The notes beneath the pieces were generated by a model. It was not told where the DNA came from. It was given only the letters and a program-made list of their open reading frames with translations, and did not search any database. A DNA stretch of 15,162 nucleotides from JBGSOV01 sp964558715. Its GTDB lineage: Bacteria > Patescibacteriota > Gracilibacteria > CAIRYL01 > GCA-016699755. Positions 6,915 through 15,114 of the stretch are shown in pieces; within the stretch, counting starts at the first letter, position 1, and every line of letters begins with the position of its first letter. The position numbers and the translations under genes were made by a program. The DNA lies in contig CAZLFD010000037.1 of NCBI GenBank assembly GCA_964558715.1, positions 1-15,162 on the forward strand, written 5' to 3'.

Positions 6915-8777
6915 ATGTCACCTCCTAAAAACGATGCTGTGCTTTTCGACAGCAAGAGTAATGCTCTCATTTACGGATTGCAAGCCAAAGCCGTGCAACG
7001 GATGCTCGATTTTGACGCTGTTTGCAAACGCGAAAAACCGAGTGTGACGGCGATTATCAACCCCACACGAGGAGGTTTTCATAAGGCGTTTTTTGGCAAA
7101 AGTGAAATCTTAATCCCCATCTATACGACAATTTCTGAGGCAGTAAAAGCGCACCCCGAAATCGATGTGATGATCAACTTCGCTTCACTGCGTAGCGCGT
7201 ATGATACAACGCGTGAAGCGCTCAATGCGAAGACTATCCGTACGGTGGTAGTGATTGCCGAAGGGATTCCCGAACGCAAAACGCGCCAGTTGATCGCCGA
7301 AGCAAAGCAGAAAAACAAGTGGATCGTCGGCCCGGCTACGGTGGGTGGTATTGTGGCGGGGCAATTTAAAATCGGGAACACCGGCGGTACCCTTGAAAAC
7401 ATCGTCGCTTCTAAACTGCATCGCCCCGGTTCGGTCGGATTCGTCAGTAAATCTGGTGGTATGTCGAACGAGCTCTACAACGTGATTGCGCGCAATGCCG
7501 ATGGCATTGCCGAAGGAATCGCCATCGGTGGCGATGCCTATGCTGGCTCGACCCTGCTCGACCACTTACTTCGTTTTGAAAAGAACCCTGCTATTAGAAT
7601 GCTGGTCATGCTTGGCGAAGTCGGTGGTGAAGAAGAATTGCGTATTGCAGAGATGATCACAAAAAAGAAGATCAAAAAGCCACTCATTGCCTGGGTAACG
7701 GGCACATGTGCAAAAGAGTTTACCACCGAGGTGCAATTTGGGCATGCCGGTGCGCGTAGTGGTGCAACTAACGAAAGCGCCGATGGCAAGAACAAAGCTC
7801 TCAAAAAAGCCGGTGCGATTGTGCCGAAGTCATTCGACGATTTTGATGTGGCAATCAAAAAGACATACGAATCCCTCAGAAAAAAAGGTATTATCAAACC
7901 AATCGATGAACTAGAAGTCGAATTTCCACCCCAAGAATACGCTGCAACCATTAAGTCCGGCTCTGTTCGCAAACCGACCGATATGCTCTGCTCTGTCTCG
8001 TGCGACCTGGGTGAGGAAGCGACGTACTTTGGTCAGCCGATTAGCAAAGTCGTCGAGAATGAAAAGCTGAATATTGGCTCTGTAATCGGACTGCTCTGGT
8101 TTCGCAAAGAGTTGCCACCGTACATCGCTACCTACATTGAGATGATCCTTAAAACCGTGGCCGATCATGGCCCAGCGGTTTCTGGCGCACACAATGCCAT
8201 TGTGACAGCACGTGCCGGTAAAGACATGATTTCTGCACTGGTCAGCGGTCTGCTCACCATCGGCCCACGTTTTGGTGGCGCTATTGATGGAGCCGCCAAG
8301 TATTTCAAAGATGCCTTTGACCGCGGCCTGACCCCGCAAGAATTCGTGAAAGAGATGAAAAAGAAAGGCGTCAACATTCCCGGTATCGGGCATAAGGTAA
8401 AAAGCACGAAAAACCCTGACCGCCGCGTCGTCTCTTTAAAAAAATTCGCAAAGAAGAATTTCAAAAAAACAGCACTTCTCGATTATGCGCTCGAAGTTGA
8501 AAAACTGACAACAGCGAAAAAAGGCAACCTCATCCTCAATGTCGACGGCTGTATTGGTGTTACATTCGTAGACATGATGCGCAGCGAACCAAAACTCTTT
8601 TCCGAAGAAGAAATCCGGCAAGCCATTGATTTTGGCATGCTGAACGGGCTTTTTGTGCTGGGGCGCAGTGTGGGCATTATGGGGCACATTTTCGATCAGC
8701 AGCGTTTTGACCAGGGTTTGTATCGCTACCCGACCTCAGACATTCTATATTTGACGAAAGGAGAAACGAACTTGTGA
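6915..8777 (+). CDS. aclA: ATP-citrate lyase, catalytic subunit AclA
   Basis: This 620-residue subunit matches the C-terminal portion of animal ATP-citrate lyase and bacterial AclA (about 608 aa). The first part is a succinyl-CoA synthetase alpha-like module with SVGFVSKSGGMSNE and QFGHAGAR, where His277 is the autophosphorylated histidine. From about residue 370 a citrate synthase-like domain follows, with DHGPAVSGAHN (His418), GIGHKVKS (His493) and LNVDGCIG (Asp544), the expected citryl-CoA lyase residues. It then runs through LNGLFVLGRSVGIMGH and ends at LYRYPTSDILYL, so the family ending is intact. The 21-nt gap to aclB and shared orientation indicate one operon. The pair defines true ATP-citrate lyase rather than a citryl-CoA synthetase/citryl-CoA lyase pair, because the lyase domain is fused here. 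Confidence 0.96.
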   Translation: MSPPKNDAVLFDSKSNALIYGLQAKAVQRMLDFDAVCKREKPSVTAIINPTRGGFHKAFFGKSEILIPIYTTISEAVKAHPEIDVMINFASLRSAYDTTREALNAKTIRTVVVIAEGIPERKTRQLIAEAKQKNKWIVGPATVGGIVAGQFKIGNTGGTLENIVASKLHRPGSVGFVSKSGGMSNELYNVIARNADGIAEGIAIGGDAYAGSTLLDHLLRFEKNPAIRMLVMLGEVGGEEELRIAEMITKKKIKKPLIAWVTGTCAKEFTTEVQFGHAGARSGATNESADGKNKALKKAGAIVPKSFDDFDVAIKKTYESLRKKGIIKPIDELEVEFPPQEYAATIKSGSVRKPTDMLCSVSCDLGEEATYFGQPISKVVENEKLNIGSVIGLLWFRKELPPYIATYIEMILKTVADHGPAVSGAHNAIVTARAGKDMISALVSGLLTIGPRFGGAIDGAAKYFKDAFDRGLTPQEFVKEMKKKGVNIPGIGHKVKSTKNPDRRVVSLKKFAKKNFKKTALLDYALEVEKLTTAKKGNLILNVDGCIGVTFVDMMRSEPKLFSEEEIRQAIDFGMLNGLFVLGRSVGIMGHIFDQQRFDQGLYRYPTSDILYLTKGETNL

Positions 8778-8975
8778 TAAGTCGTCAGTTTTAAGTCGCA
8801 AGTAACGCCGAAAATCGGGGTAAATCCGCGGATCGTCGTTGCGAGAAAATTTGTTCTCAGGAGGACGGCCGCGTCAATCCAAAAAACAAAAATCACAAAA
8901 AGCCACCTCCCGATTCCAATCCCCGCAGAGCCGCAATGCTCAGCGCAGGTAAGCGGAAATTATTCTCACACGGAG

Positions 8976-10139
8976 TTAATCTAGTGCCACCACCGCCGGT
9001 AATTCCTTTCCTTCGAGTAATTCGAGCATGGCACCACCACCGGTAGAAACATGGGTAAAGTCTTTTACCGAAAAACCGAAGCGCGAAATGGCGTCGAGTG
9101 TGTCGCCACCACCAAGAATCGTACTGCCTTCACAGTCTTTGACGGCTTGTAAAATCGCTTTCGTACCTTCATCGAATGGTGTTTCTTCGAATAATCCAAC
9201 CGGCCCGTTCCAAATCACTGTTTTGGCTGATGTGATTTTATCGGCATACTTTTTTATGGTCTTAGGACCAATGTCAAAGACCTTTTCTTCTTTGCGGATG
9301 TCGCTGATCGAAGTGCTGCGCACACCGTCTTTATTTTCTAATTCAGTCGAAACGACAACATCTTCTGGAATGATAAGATTACAGTATTTTTTCTGAGCAG
9401 TGTTGACGATGTCGCGCGCTGTTTGCTGCTTGTCTTCTTCGGCGAGTGAGCCACCAATCTCAAACCCCTTTGCAGCAAGCATGGTATTGGCAATGCCACC
9501 GGCGACCAGAATGGTATCGGCGATTTCGGTGAACTTTTCGAGTACACCGATTTTGGTCTTCATCTTTGCTCCGCCAACAATCAGAACTACCGGATGCTCG
9601 GGTTGATCCATGATTTTTTTTAGGGTCACCACTTCTTTTTCTAGCAAAAATCCCGCTGCATGCGGTAAGATGCCGGCAACTGCTTCGGTGCTAGCGTGGC
9701 CACGGTGGGCAGCGCCAAAGGCATCATTTACAAACAGATCGCAATCTTTGGCGAGGGCTTCGGCAAAGAGCGTATCATTCTCTTCTTCTTCAGAAACAAA
9801 GCGAGTATTTTCAAGTAAGACGATGCGGCTACCACCTTTCCATTTATCATCAAAAAAATTGGTCACAAAATCTACCTTGGCATTGGTCAGTTTTGCGAGC
9901 CGTTCTGCAACAGGTGTAAGAGTGTATTTTTGATTCGGCTTACCATCGGGTCGGCCTAAATGGCTGCAGAGGCAAACCGATCCCCCGGCTTCGACAATAT
10001 GCTTGATGGTCGGTATCGTCTTGCGGATGCGTGTGTCATCTTGCACTTCACCGTTTTTGATCGGCACATTAAAATCGGCGCGCAGCAAGACACGCTTTCC
10101 GGCTAGCGATGTAACGGGCATTTGGGAAAGGAGTTTCAT
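8976..10139 (-). CDS. pgk: Phosphoglycerate kinase
   Basis: PGK transfers phosphate between 1,3-bisphosphoglycerate and ADP in glycolysis and gluconeogenesis. The 387-residue protein shows RADFNVP (Arg20-Asn24), CSHLGRPDG (His60, Arg63), NDAFGAAHRGHAST, VGGAKMKTKI, the hinge-region WNGPVGLFE and the nucleotide-binding GGGDT, in the standard order. Length is typical of bacterial PGK (385-400). The ATG at 10139 is preceded by a weak purine stretch and a well-formed promoter. It is transcribed alone on the minus strand, convergent with the aclA operon across a 198-base spacer (8778-8975). That spacer shows an imperfect hairpin and an A-rich run (T-rich on the PGK strand) but no clean terminator. 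Confidence 0.97.
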   Translation of the reverse strand: MKLLSQMPVTSLAGKRVLLRADFNVPIKNGEVQDDTRIRKTIPTIKHIVEAGGSVCLCSHLGRPDGKPNQKYTLTPVAERLAKLTNAKVDFVTNFFDDKWKGGSRIVLLENTRFVSEEEENDTLFAEALAKDCDLFVNDAFGAAHRGHASTEAVAGILPHAAGFLLEKEVVTLKKIMDQPEHPVVLIVGGAKMKTKIGVLEKFTEIADTILVAGGIANTMLAAKGFEIGGSLAEEDKQQTARDIVNTAQKKYCNLIIPEDVVVSTELENKDGVRSTSISDIRKEEKVFDIGPKTIKKYADKITSAKTVIWNGPVGLFEETPFDEGTKAILQAVKDCEGSTILGGGDTLDAISRFGFSVKDFTHVSTGGGAMLELLEGKELPAVVALD

Positions 10140-10163
10140 TTTCTTCGAATTATGTTCTTACTA

Positions 10164-10192
10164 ATTGTACTGGAATTAAGCGGAAATCTCAA
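10164..10192 (-). promoter_or_regulatory. Sigma-70-type promoter of pgk
   Basis: Read on the minus strand, TTGAGA (10192-10187) and TACAAT (10169-10164) are separated by exactly 17 bases, close to the TTGACA/TATAAT consensus. Transcription would start near 10157, leaving a leader of about 18 nt before the pgk ATG. Confidence 0.6.
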
Positions 10193-10316
10193 CGGAAAAG
10201 GGGTAATCTGCAATGAGCGATCAGGGGTTTGTTTATCGTCGGATATTCCCTGCGCGTTGATACAGAATTAAAAAGATGCACTTTTTCCAAGCAGGACATT
10301 GAATCAGGAAAAATTG

Positions 10317-11942
10317 CTATTGCAACAGTCGCACCGAAATGTTCTCCGGCAGCGACGGAATGCGCCACACGAGTGGTGGCCAGAGTGATATCTCGACTTC
10401 GGCGACTTCTTCAAAATTCTCCAGAATGCGCTTAGCATCTCCTACCGATCTTCCGACCACGGCGCGTTTTACTTTATTGACGAACTGAATACCTTCCACA
10501 GTACGCGGTTCGATGACAAATGCCTCGAGCCCACGTGCGGTTACAGTGATCTTAACCCGCTCTTTGTTGGGGAAGACTTCGAGTACCTCGGGGTTGATGC
10601 CGTTTTCTTCTACCATCACCAGTTCCATGCCCGGATTGACAGATTTTAGTAATGTGCCTTCGAACACCGAAAGCATCTCTTGTTGCGAGAAGGCGAGCAT
10701 ACGTACGCTCATCCGTGAGCGTACCGTAAAATCAGCCACGTTCCTGCCGACAATATTTTCAGGAAAGGTGATTTCAAGGATTTCGGTATCCAAAAATTCA
10801 TCACCCGGAACGAGCAGATAGTCCGATTCTTCGAGCATGTTTTTACGGCGGACAAAGTTTTCCGCATCTGAACGGGCATCACGAATGATCATTTCACTGA
10901 TCTGGGCCTGCGCGATTTCGAGATCTACTTCTGAAACCAGTGGCACAAAACCACTCACTCCACCACCGGTAGGGGTGCGCACTTCAGCATACACACTTGT
11001 CTGAGAGACTGAGTCGAGCCCTGGCAAAAAGAAGCGACTTACGGGGTCGATATTCCCGCGCGCACCGACAAACTCTCCATAAGCATCGCGTTCGTCGGCG
11101 ACTACTTCGACACTCCGCTCCGAAAGCACCGGCACGCGTAACCAATCAGAACTGCGAAAAATAATGCCATCACCATTTTGGAAGCGAGTACCCGGGCGCA
11201 AAACCAACTCCTCTGGCAGCTCGTTCACCACGGTAAATTCGCCGGTCGCATTTTGACCGGTAAAGACCTTGGTCACGGTTTCAAAAGGAATCGTCCGCTC
11301 GAATACCGAATCGATTGGCTCAGCGCGGATCACCTGTTGGCGCCATGAGTCGGTTGAATTCTGGGTTACATCGGTTGCAAGGATGATATTTGTCGTCGCC
11401 TCGATCACTTTTTTTTGCGGGTTGATCTTCACGGTCGCCCCCGGCAATACTACGGTTGTAACCAGCAGCAATAGCATCAATGAGATAGCGCTGATAGAAA
11501 AGAGTAGTGGTTTACTTGGCCTGCTTAAGAGCTCTAAAAGCTCCAACTTTTTCTGTTCGAAATTAATGTTGGACTTCGGCTTTTCTTCGGGAACTGGATG
11601 AATGACAGTGCGCTGCCCGTGTGGCACCACTTTTTGGGTGTCTTTGATTTCTTGCAGTTTTTTTTCGATCGGCGACGATTCCAGCTGCTCCAAATCCCTA
11701 AATGATTGAATCCCGAGTTGCTCGGCGAAGTTGCGCCCGTTCTTGTCTCGCGTGATGATGATCAGGCTTTTTCCTGCTTTTTCGGCATTGTTGCGAAGAA
11801 TCTTGACCGAGATGATGCTTTGCAGCAAAACCGCTCCATACGGGATGACCAAGGCAATCGAACTCGCTTTTACCGCGAGCAACTTTTCGGTCAGCTCGTC
11901 GATGTCCTCTTGCGGCTCGACAAAAAAGATGCGGGGCTTCAC
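10317..11942 (-). CDS. Single-pass membrane protein, baseplate J-like, function unknown
   Basis: I do not recognise a defined function. The 541-residue protein starts with GTG. Residues 1-85 look like a small alpha/beta cytoplasmic domain (IALVIPYGAVLLQS, SLIIITRDKNGRNFAEQLG). A charged linker at 85-140 is followed by a hydrophobic segment at about 144-167 (FSISAISLMLLLLVTTVVL) that should span the membrane. The remaining 370 residues are beta-rich and predicted outside: ATVKINPQKK, a region with FTVVNELPEELVLRPGTRF, and a C-terminal half with repeated 'VNKVKRAVVGRSVGDAKRIL' style folds. Similar one-helix proteins in CPR genomes are often labelled 'baseplate J-like', which I suggest without proof. 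It is not embedded in any phage tail cluster. It stands alone, divergent from ppdK. Confidence 0.6.
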   Translation of the reverse strand: MKPRIFFVEPQEDIDELTEKLLAVKASSIALVIPYGAVLLQSIISVKILRNNAEKAGKSLIIITRDKNGRNFAEQLGIQSFRDLEQLESSPIEKKLQEIKDTQKVVPHGQRTVIHPVPEEKPKSNINFEQKKLELLELLSRPSKPLLFSISAISLMLLLLVTTVVLPGATVKINPQKKVIEATTNIILATDVTQNSTDSWRQQVIRAEPIDSVFERTIPFETVTKVFTGQNATGEFTVVNELPEELVLRPGTRFQNGDGIIFRSSDWLRVPVLSERSVEVVADERDAYGEFVGARGNIDPVSRFFLPGLDSVSQTSVYAEVRTPTGGGVSGFVPLVSEVDLEIAQAQISEMIIRDARSDAENFVRRKNMLEESDYLLVPGDEFLDTEILEITFPENIVGRNVADFTVRSRMSVRMLAFSQQEMLSVFEGTLLKSVNPGMELVMVEENGINPEVLEVFPNKERVKITVTARGLEAFVIEPRTVEGIQFVNKVKRAVVGRSVGDAKRILENFEEVAEVEISLWPPLVWRIPSLPENISVRLLQ

Positions 11943-12079
11943 GGATTTCTAATGATATACACGTTGTGAATTGTGACTAAAATCCAAGTGTAATTCAAGT
12001 AAGCAAGTACACAGAGTACGGTCTAGAATTACCTTTTCTATGCGCTGCAATCTTATCCGCTTGCAGTCATGTGTCAGGC

Positions 12080-12108
12080 TTGTTGCCAGAGTGGTAACAC
12101 ACTATAGT
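12080..12108 (+). promoter_or_regulatory. Putative ppdK promoter
   Basis: TTGTTG (12080-12085) and TATAGT (12103-12108) are 17 bases apart. The -10 is good and the -35 matches three of six positions. The predicted leader is about 55 nt and includes a pyrimidine-rich run immediately before the ATG at 12169. Confidence 0.42.
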
Positions 12109-12168
12109 TCTTGAAGAGTATGCAGACTTTCGGCAGAATTTCATCAGATTTCTTTTTTTGCTGCTGCC

Positions 12169-14790
12169 ATGTTGCACTATGTTTTTCCGTTCGAGCATGG
12201 CAATGCGCACATGGGCAGCTTGTTTGGGGGTAAAGGGGCGAATCTGGCAGAGATGACGCGGCTCAAATTTCCGGTGCCGCCCGGATTTACGATTACGACG
12301 GAGGCTTGTATCAGTTTTTTAGAAGTCGGCGGCGTGTATCCACCTCATCTGATTGACCAGGTGCGTGACGCGCTTGCAGAATTAGAAGCGAAAACCGGTA
12401 AGAAATTCGGCGATGGCGAAAATCCACTACTTCTCTCTGTACGGAGTGGAGCAAAAATCTCGATGCCCGGCATGATGGACACCGTTCTCAACCTGGGTAT
12501 GAATGCCATCACCGAAGCAGCGCTCGCCAAAAAAACCGGGAATCCGCGTTTTGCCGCCGATTCACATCGACGCTTTTTGCAGATGTTTTCTGATGTCGTG
12601 CTCGAGGCCGATCATCACCTGTTTGAAGAAGAGATCGTCGCATTAAAATCTAGGCGCGGTGTTACTGAAGATACCGAACTCGATGTCGATGACCTCCATG
12701 CGCTGATTCAGTCCTTCCGGGCTATTGCGGAACGCGAGACCGGCAAGCCGTTTCCCGATGACCCGATGGATCAACTCGAAGCCGCGATCGCCGCTGTATT
12801 CCACTCGTGGAACTCGTCACGGGCGAAAAAGTATCGGCAGATCAATGACATTCCCGACAGCATCGGTACGGCGGTTAACGTGCAATCGATGGTGTTTGGC
12901 AACACTGGCGCTACTTCCGGAACTGGAGTCGCTTTTACGCGCGATCCTTCTACTGGCGAAAAGAAATTCTACGGCGACTTTCTCATGAACGCCCAGGGCG
13001 AAGATGTGGTCGCCGGCATCCGCACGCCGCGTGAGATCAGCGAGCTAGGCAGCGAATTGCCAGAAGCGTATGCCGAGCTGCTTGATTTACAACACAAGCT
13101 CGAACAGCACTTTCGCGAAATGCAAGACATCGAGTTTACCATCGAAGAAAAGAAGCTCTACCTGCTTCAAACGCGTAGTGGTAAACGCACGGCTCAAGCC
13201 GCTACGCGCATTGCTGTCGAGATGGTCGAAGAAGGCCTCATCGACCAAGAAGAAGCTTTGATGCGGCTCGATGCCAATGAGCTCGATGTACTCTTGCATC
13301 CTTCCATCGACCCCGAGGCAGAGAAAAAGGTGATCACCGTCGGCATTGCCAGTAGCCCGGGTGCCGCCTGCGGTAAAGTAGTCTTTACGGCGGATGTCGC
13401 TGCTACACGCAAAGAAGCGGGCGAAGAGGTGATTCTCGTGCGCCACGAAACTTCGCCAGAAGACATCCACGGCATGCACGCTTCAGTCGGCATTCTTACT
13501 GCCTGTGGAGGTAAGGCGAGCCACGCAGCCGTTGTTGCGCGTGGTATGGGTAAGCCCTGTGTATCTGGCGCGTCAGAACTGATTATCAACGAAAAAGCGA
13601 AAAAGTTCACGCTTGGCGAAACGATTGTGCAAGAAAACGACATTATTACTATCGACGGAGCAACGGGCGAAGTGATGCTTGGTGAAGTACCGACGATTCC
13701 CGGAAAACTCACCGCCCACTTTATGACCCTGCTTGCCTGGGCAGAAAAGATAAAACGCATGCAGGTTCGTGCCAATGCTGACACTCCGACCGATGCGCAA
13801 AATGCACGCGATTTTGGTGCCGATGGTATTGGCCTGTGTCGCACGGAACACATGTTTTTTTCTGACGAGCGCATTCGCCACGTGCGACAGATGATCTTAT
13901 CGAAGACAATCGAAGAAAGAGAAAAGGCCCTGGCAAAGCTGCTTCCGTATCAGCGCGATGATTTTGAAGAAATCTATACGGTGATGGATAATTGCCCAGT
14001 TACGATCCGTCTGCTCGACCCGCCACTGCATGAATTCCTCCCGCACAAAGACAAAGATATCGAGGAGCTTGCCCATGATTTCGGGCTGACGTTTGAACAG
14101 GTAAAAGACCGCGTGCAAAACTTGGCCGAGGTGAACCCCATGTTGGGGCATCGCGGCTGCCGGCTGCTGATCACTTTTCCCGAAATACTTCGCATGCAGG
14201 CGCGTGGCATTCTTGAAGCAGCTGTTAACGTGCAGGCCAAAGGCATTACTCCCGTTCCAGAAATCATGCTGCCACTGGTCGGTCTGAGTGCCGAATTGAA
14301 AGCTTGTCGCGACATTATTGAAGAAGTCGCCGAAAAGGTGTTTGCCGAAAAAGGGGAGCGGGTCGATTACCTAGTCGGCACCATGATCGAGCTGCCGCGA
14401 GCGTGTGCGGCCGCCGAGATTATCGCCAAGCATGCCGACTTCTTTTCATTCGGAACCAACGACCTGACGCAGATGACCTACGGATTTTCGCGCGATGACG
14501 TCGCCCGCTTTCTTCCTGCATACTTAAAAGAGGGGATTATCCCCATCGATCCGTTTGAAAGCGTGGATGAAAACGGCGTGGGTGAACTGATTAAAATGGG
14601 CGTGCAGCGCGGGCGCTGGAAAAACCGCCACCTCAAAATATCGGTCTGTGGTGAACATGGTGGCGACCCACGCTCTATCGATTTTTTCCACCGCGAAAGT
14701 TTTACTGCCGTTTCTTGCTCGCCGTTCCGCGTGCCGATTGCGCGCATTGCTGCCGCGCAGGCAGCGATTCGGAATAAAATCATCCGATAG
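12169..14790 (+). CDS. ppdK: Pyruvate, phosphate dikinase
   Basis: PPDK interconverts pyruvate, ATP and Pi with PEP, AMP and PPi. The 873-residue protein has the normal three-part plan. The ATP-grasp region (about 1-340) includes LFGGKGANLAEM, PVPPGFTI, SVRSGAKISMPGMMDTVLNLG and FTRDPSTGEK. The phosphohistidine domain has GGKASHAAVVARGMGKPCVSG with His452. The PEP/pyruvate barrel includes GLCRTEHMFF, LGHRGCRL, FSFGTNDLTQMTYGFSRDD and the catalytic Cys827 in CGEHGGDP. Length fits PPDK (about 870-890) rather than PEP synthase. The oddity is GGKASH in place of the usual GGMTSH: Ala450 replaces the threonine that is the target of the PPDK regulatory protein. No Shine-Dalgarno is seen; the ATG follows a T-rich leader. 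Confidence 0.96.
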   Translation: MLHYVFPFEHGNAHMGSLFGGKGANLAEMTRLKFPVPPGFTITTEACISFLEVGGVYPPHLIDQVRDALAELEAKTGKKFGDGENPLLLSVRSGAKISMPGMMDTVLNLGMNAITEAALAKKTGNPRFAADSHRRFLQMFSDVVLEADHHLFEEEIVALKSRRGVTEDTELDVDDLHALIQSFRAIAERETGKPFPDDPMDQLEAAIAAVFHSWNSSRAKKYRQINDIPDSIGTAVNVQSMVFGNTGATSGTGVAFTRDPSTGEKKFYGDFLMNAQGEDVVAGIRTPREISELGSELPEAYAELLDLQHKLEQHFREMQDIEFTIEEKKLYLLQTRSGKRTAQAATRIAVEMVEEGLIDQEEALMRLDANELDVLLHPSIDPEAEKKVITVGIASSPGAACGKVVFTADVAATRKEAGEEVILVRHETSPEDIHGMHASVGILTACGGKASHAAVVARGMGKPCVSGASELIINEKAKKFTLGETIVQENDIITIDGATGEVMLGEVPTIPGKLTAHFMTLLAWAEKIKRMQVRANADTPTDAQNARDFGADGIGLCRTEHMFFSDERIRHVRQMILSKTIEEREKALAKLLPYQRDDFEEIYTVMDNCPVTIRLLDPPLHEFLPHKDKDIEELAHDFGLTFEQVKDRVQNLAEVNPMLGHRGCRLLITFPEILRMQARGILEAAVNVQAKGITPVPEIMLPLVGLSAELKACRDIIEEVAEKVFAEKGERVDYLVGTMIELPRACAAAEIIAKHADFFSFGTNDLTQMTYGFSRDDVARFLPAYLKEGIIPIDPFESVDENGVGELIKMGVQRGRWKNRHLKISVCGEHGGDPRSIDFFHRESFTAVSCSPFRVPIARIAAAQAAIRNKIIR

Positions 14791-14992
14791 GGTCCGCTCT
14801 GGCTTGACCGGAGTCGGGAGGAATAAGGGAGCCAGTAGGGGCCCCGATGTGTCGTGCCTGATTGCAAGCAGTGAATAGGCAACGAAACAGTACGGAGCAA
14901 CTCTCTCCCGTTGTAGACCCTGATGCCCCGAGCCGAAGGGAGAGAGGGGTACCGGATGGGATTCCAGCACAGAGCTGGAGGGGGTAGATTTT
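14791..14992 (+). ncRNA. Candidate structured RNA downstream of ppdK (unassigned)
   Basis: No gene is recognisable between 14791 and 15162. The first 200 bases are G-rich and packed with pairing. There is a hairpin CTCTGG/CCGGAG with loop CTTGA (14797-14813) and a stem TGCCTgATT/AATAGGCA (14855-14863 with 14874-14881). A 9-bp helix CTCTCTCCC/GGGAGAGAG (14901-14909 with 14938-14946) is flanked by GTAC/GTAC. A perfect 6-bp hairpin TCCAGC/GCTGGA (14963-14979) precedes a T6 run at 14988-14993. The first hairpin competes with CTGGCT/AGCCAG (14799-14804 with 14830-14835). I see no hallmark of RNase P RNA, tmRNA, SRP RNA or 6S RNA. It could also be the ppdK 3' untranslated region or a remnant of a mobile ribozyme or guide-RNA element. 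Confidence 0.38.
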
Positions 14993-15054
14993 TTATTTCA
15001 ACCCCTATTGGTGTAAGAGGGTGATCAAAGTGGAGTTCCATTTATATTTCATAA

Positions 15055-15088
15055 CTCCTCTTAACACTCCCTCTTATCATAAGAGGAG
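15055..15088 (+). other. Inverted repeat CTCCTCTT/AAGAGGAG
   Basis: An 8-bp perfect inverted repeat (15055-15062 with 15081-15088) competes with a tighter hairpin, CCTCTTAT/ATAAGAGG (15070-15077 with 15079-15086). It sits between the candidate RNA and the terminator-like hairpin at 15097. Function unknown. Confidence 0.4.
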
Positions 15089-15096
15089 GAAGAAGG

Positions 15097-15114
15097 GTGC
15101 TTCGCACATTTTTT
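15097..15114 (+). terminator. Intrinsic terminator-like hairpin
   Basis: GTGC and GCAC pair around a TTC loop (15097-15107) and are followed by A and a run of six T (15109-15114). The stem is short but G+C-rich. It could end a ppdK transcript or a separate RNA made from the 14791-15090 region. Confidence 0.35.

Noticed and set aside
10270..10286. AAAAAG/CTTTTT hairpin between the membrane-protein gene and pgk
   Set aside because: The stem is almost all A-T and lacks the G+C core expected of an intrinsic terminator; compatible with chance in an A/T-rich spacer.
14478..15041. Minus-strand open frames of 148-187 codons overlapping the ppdK end and the gene-free tail
   Set aside because: They run mainly antisense to the conserved C-terminal PPDK coding region, show no family motifs, and their compositions look like reverse-frame translation.
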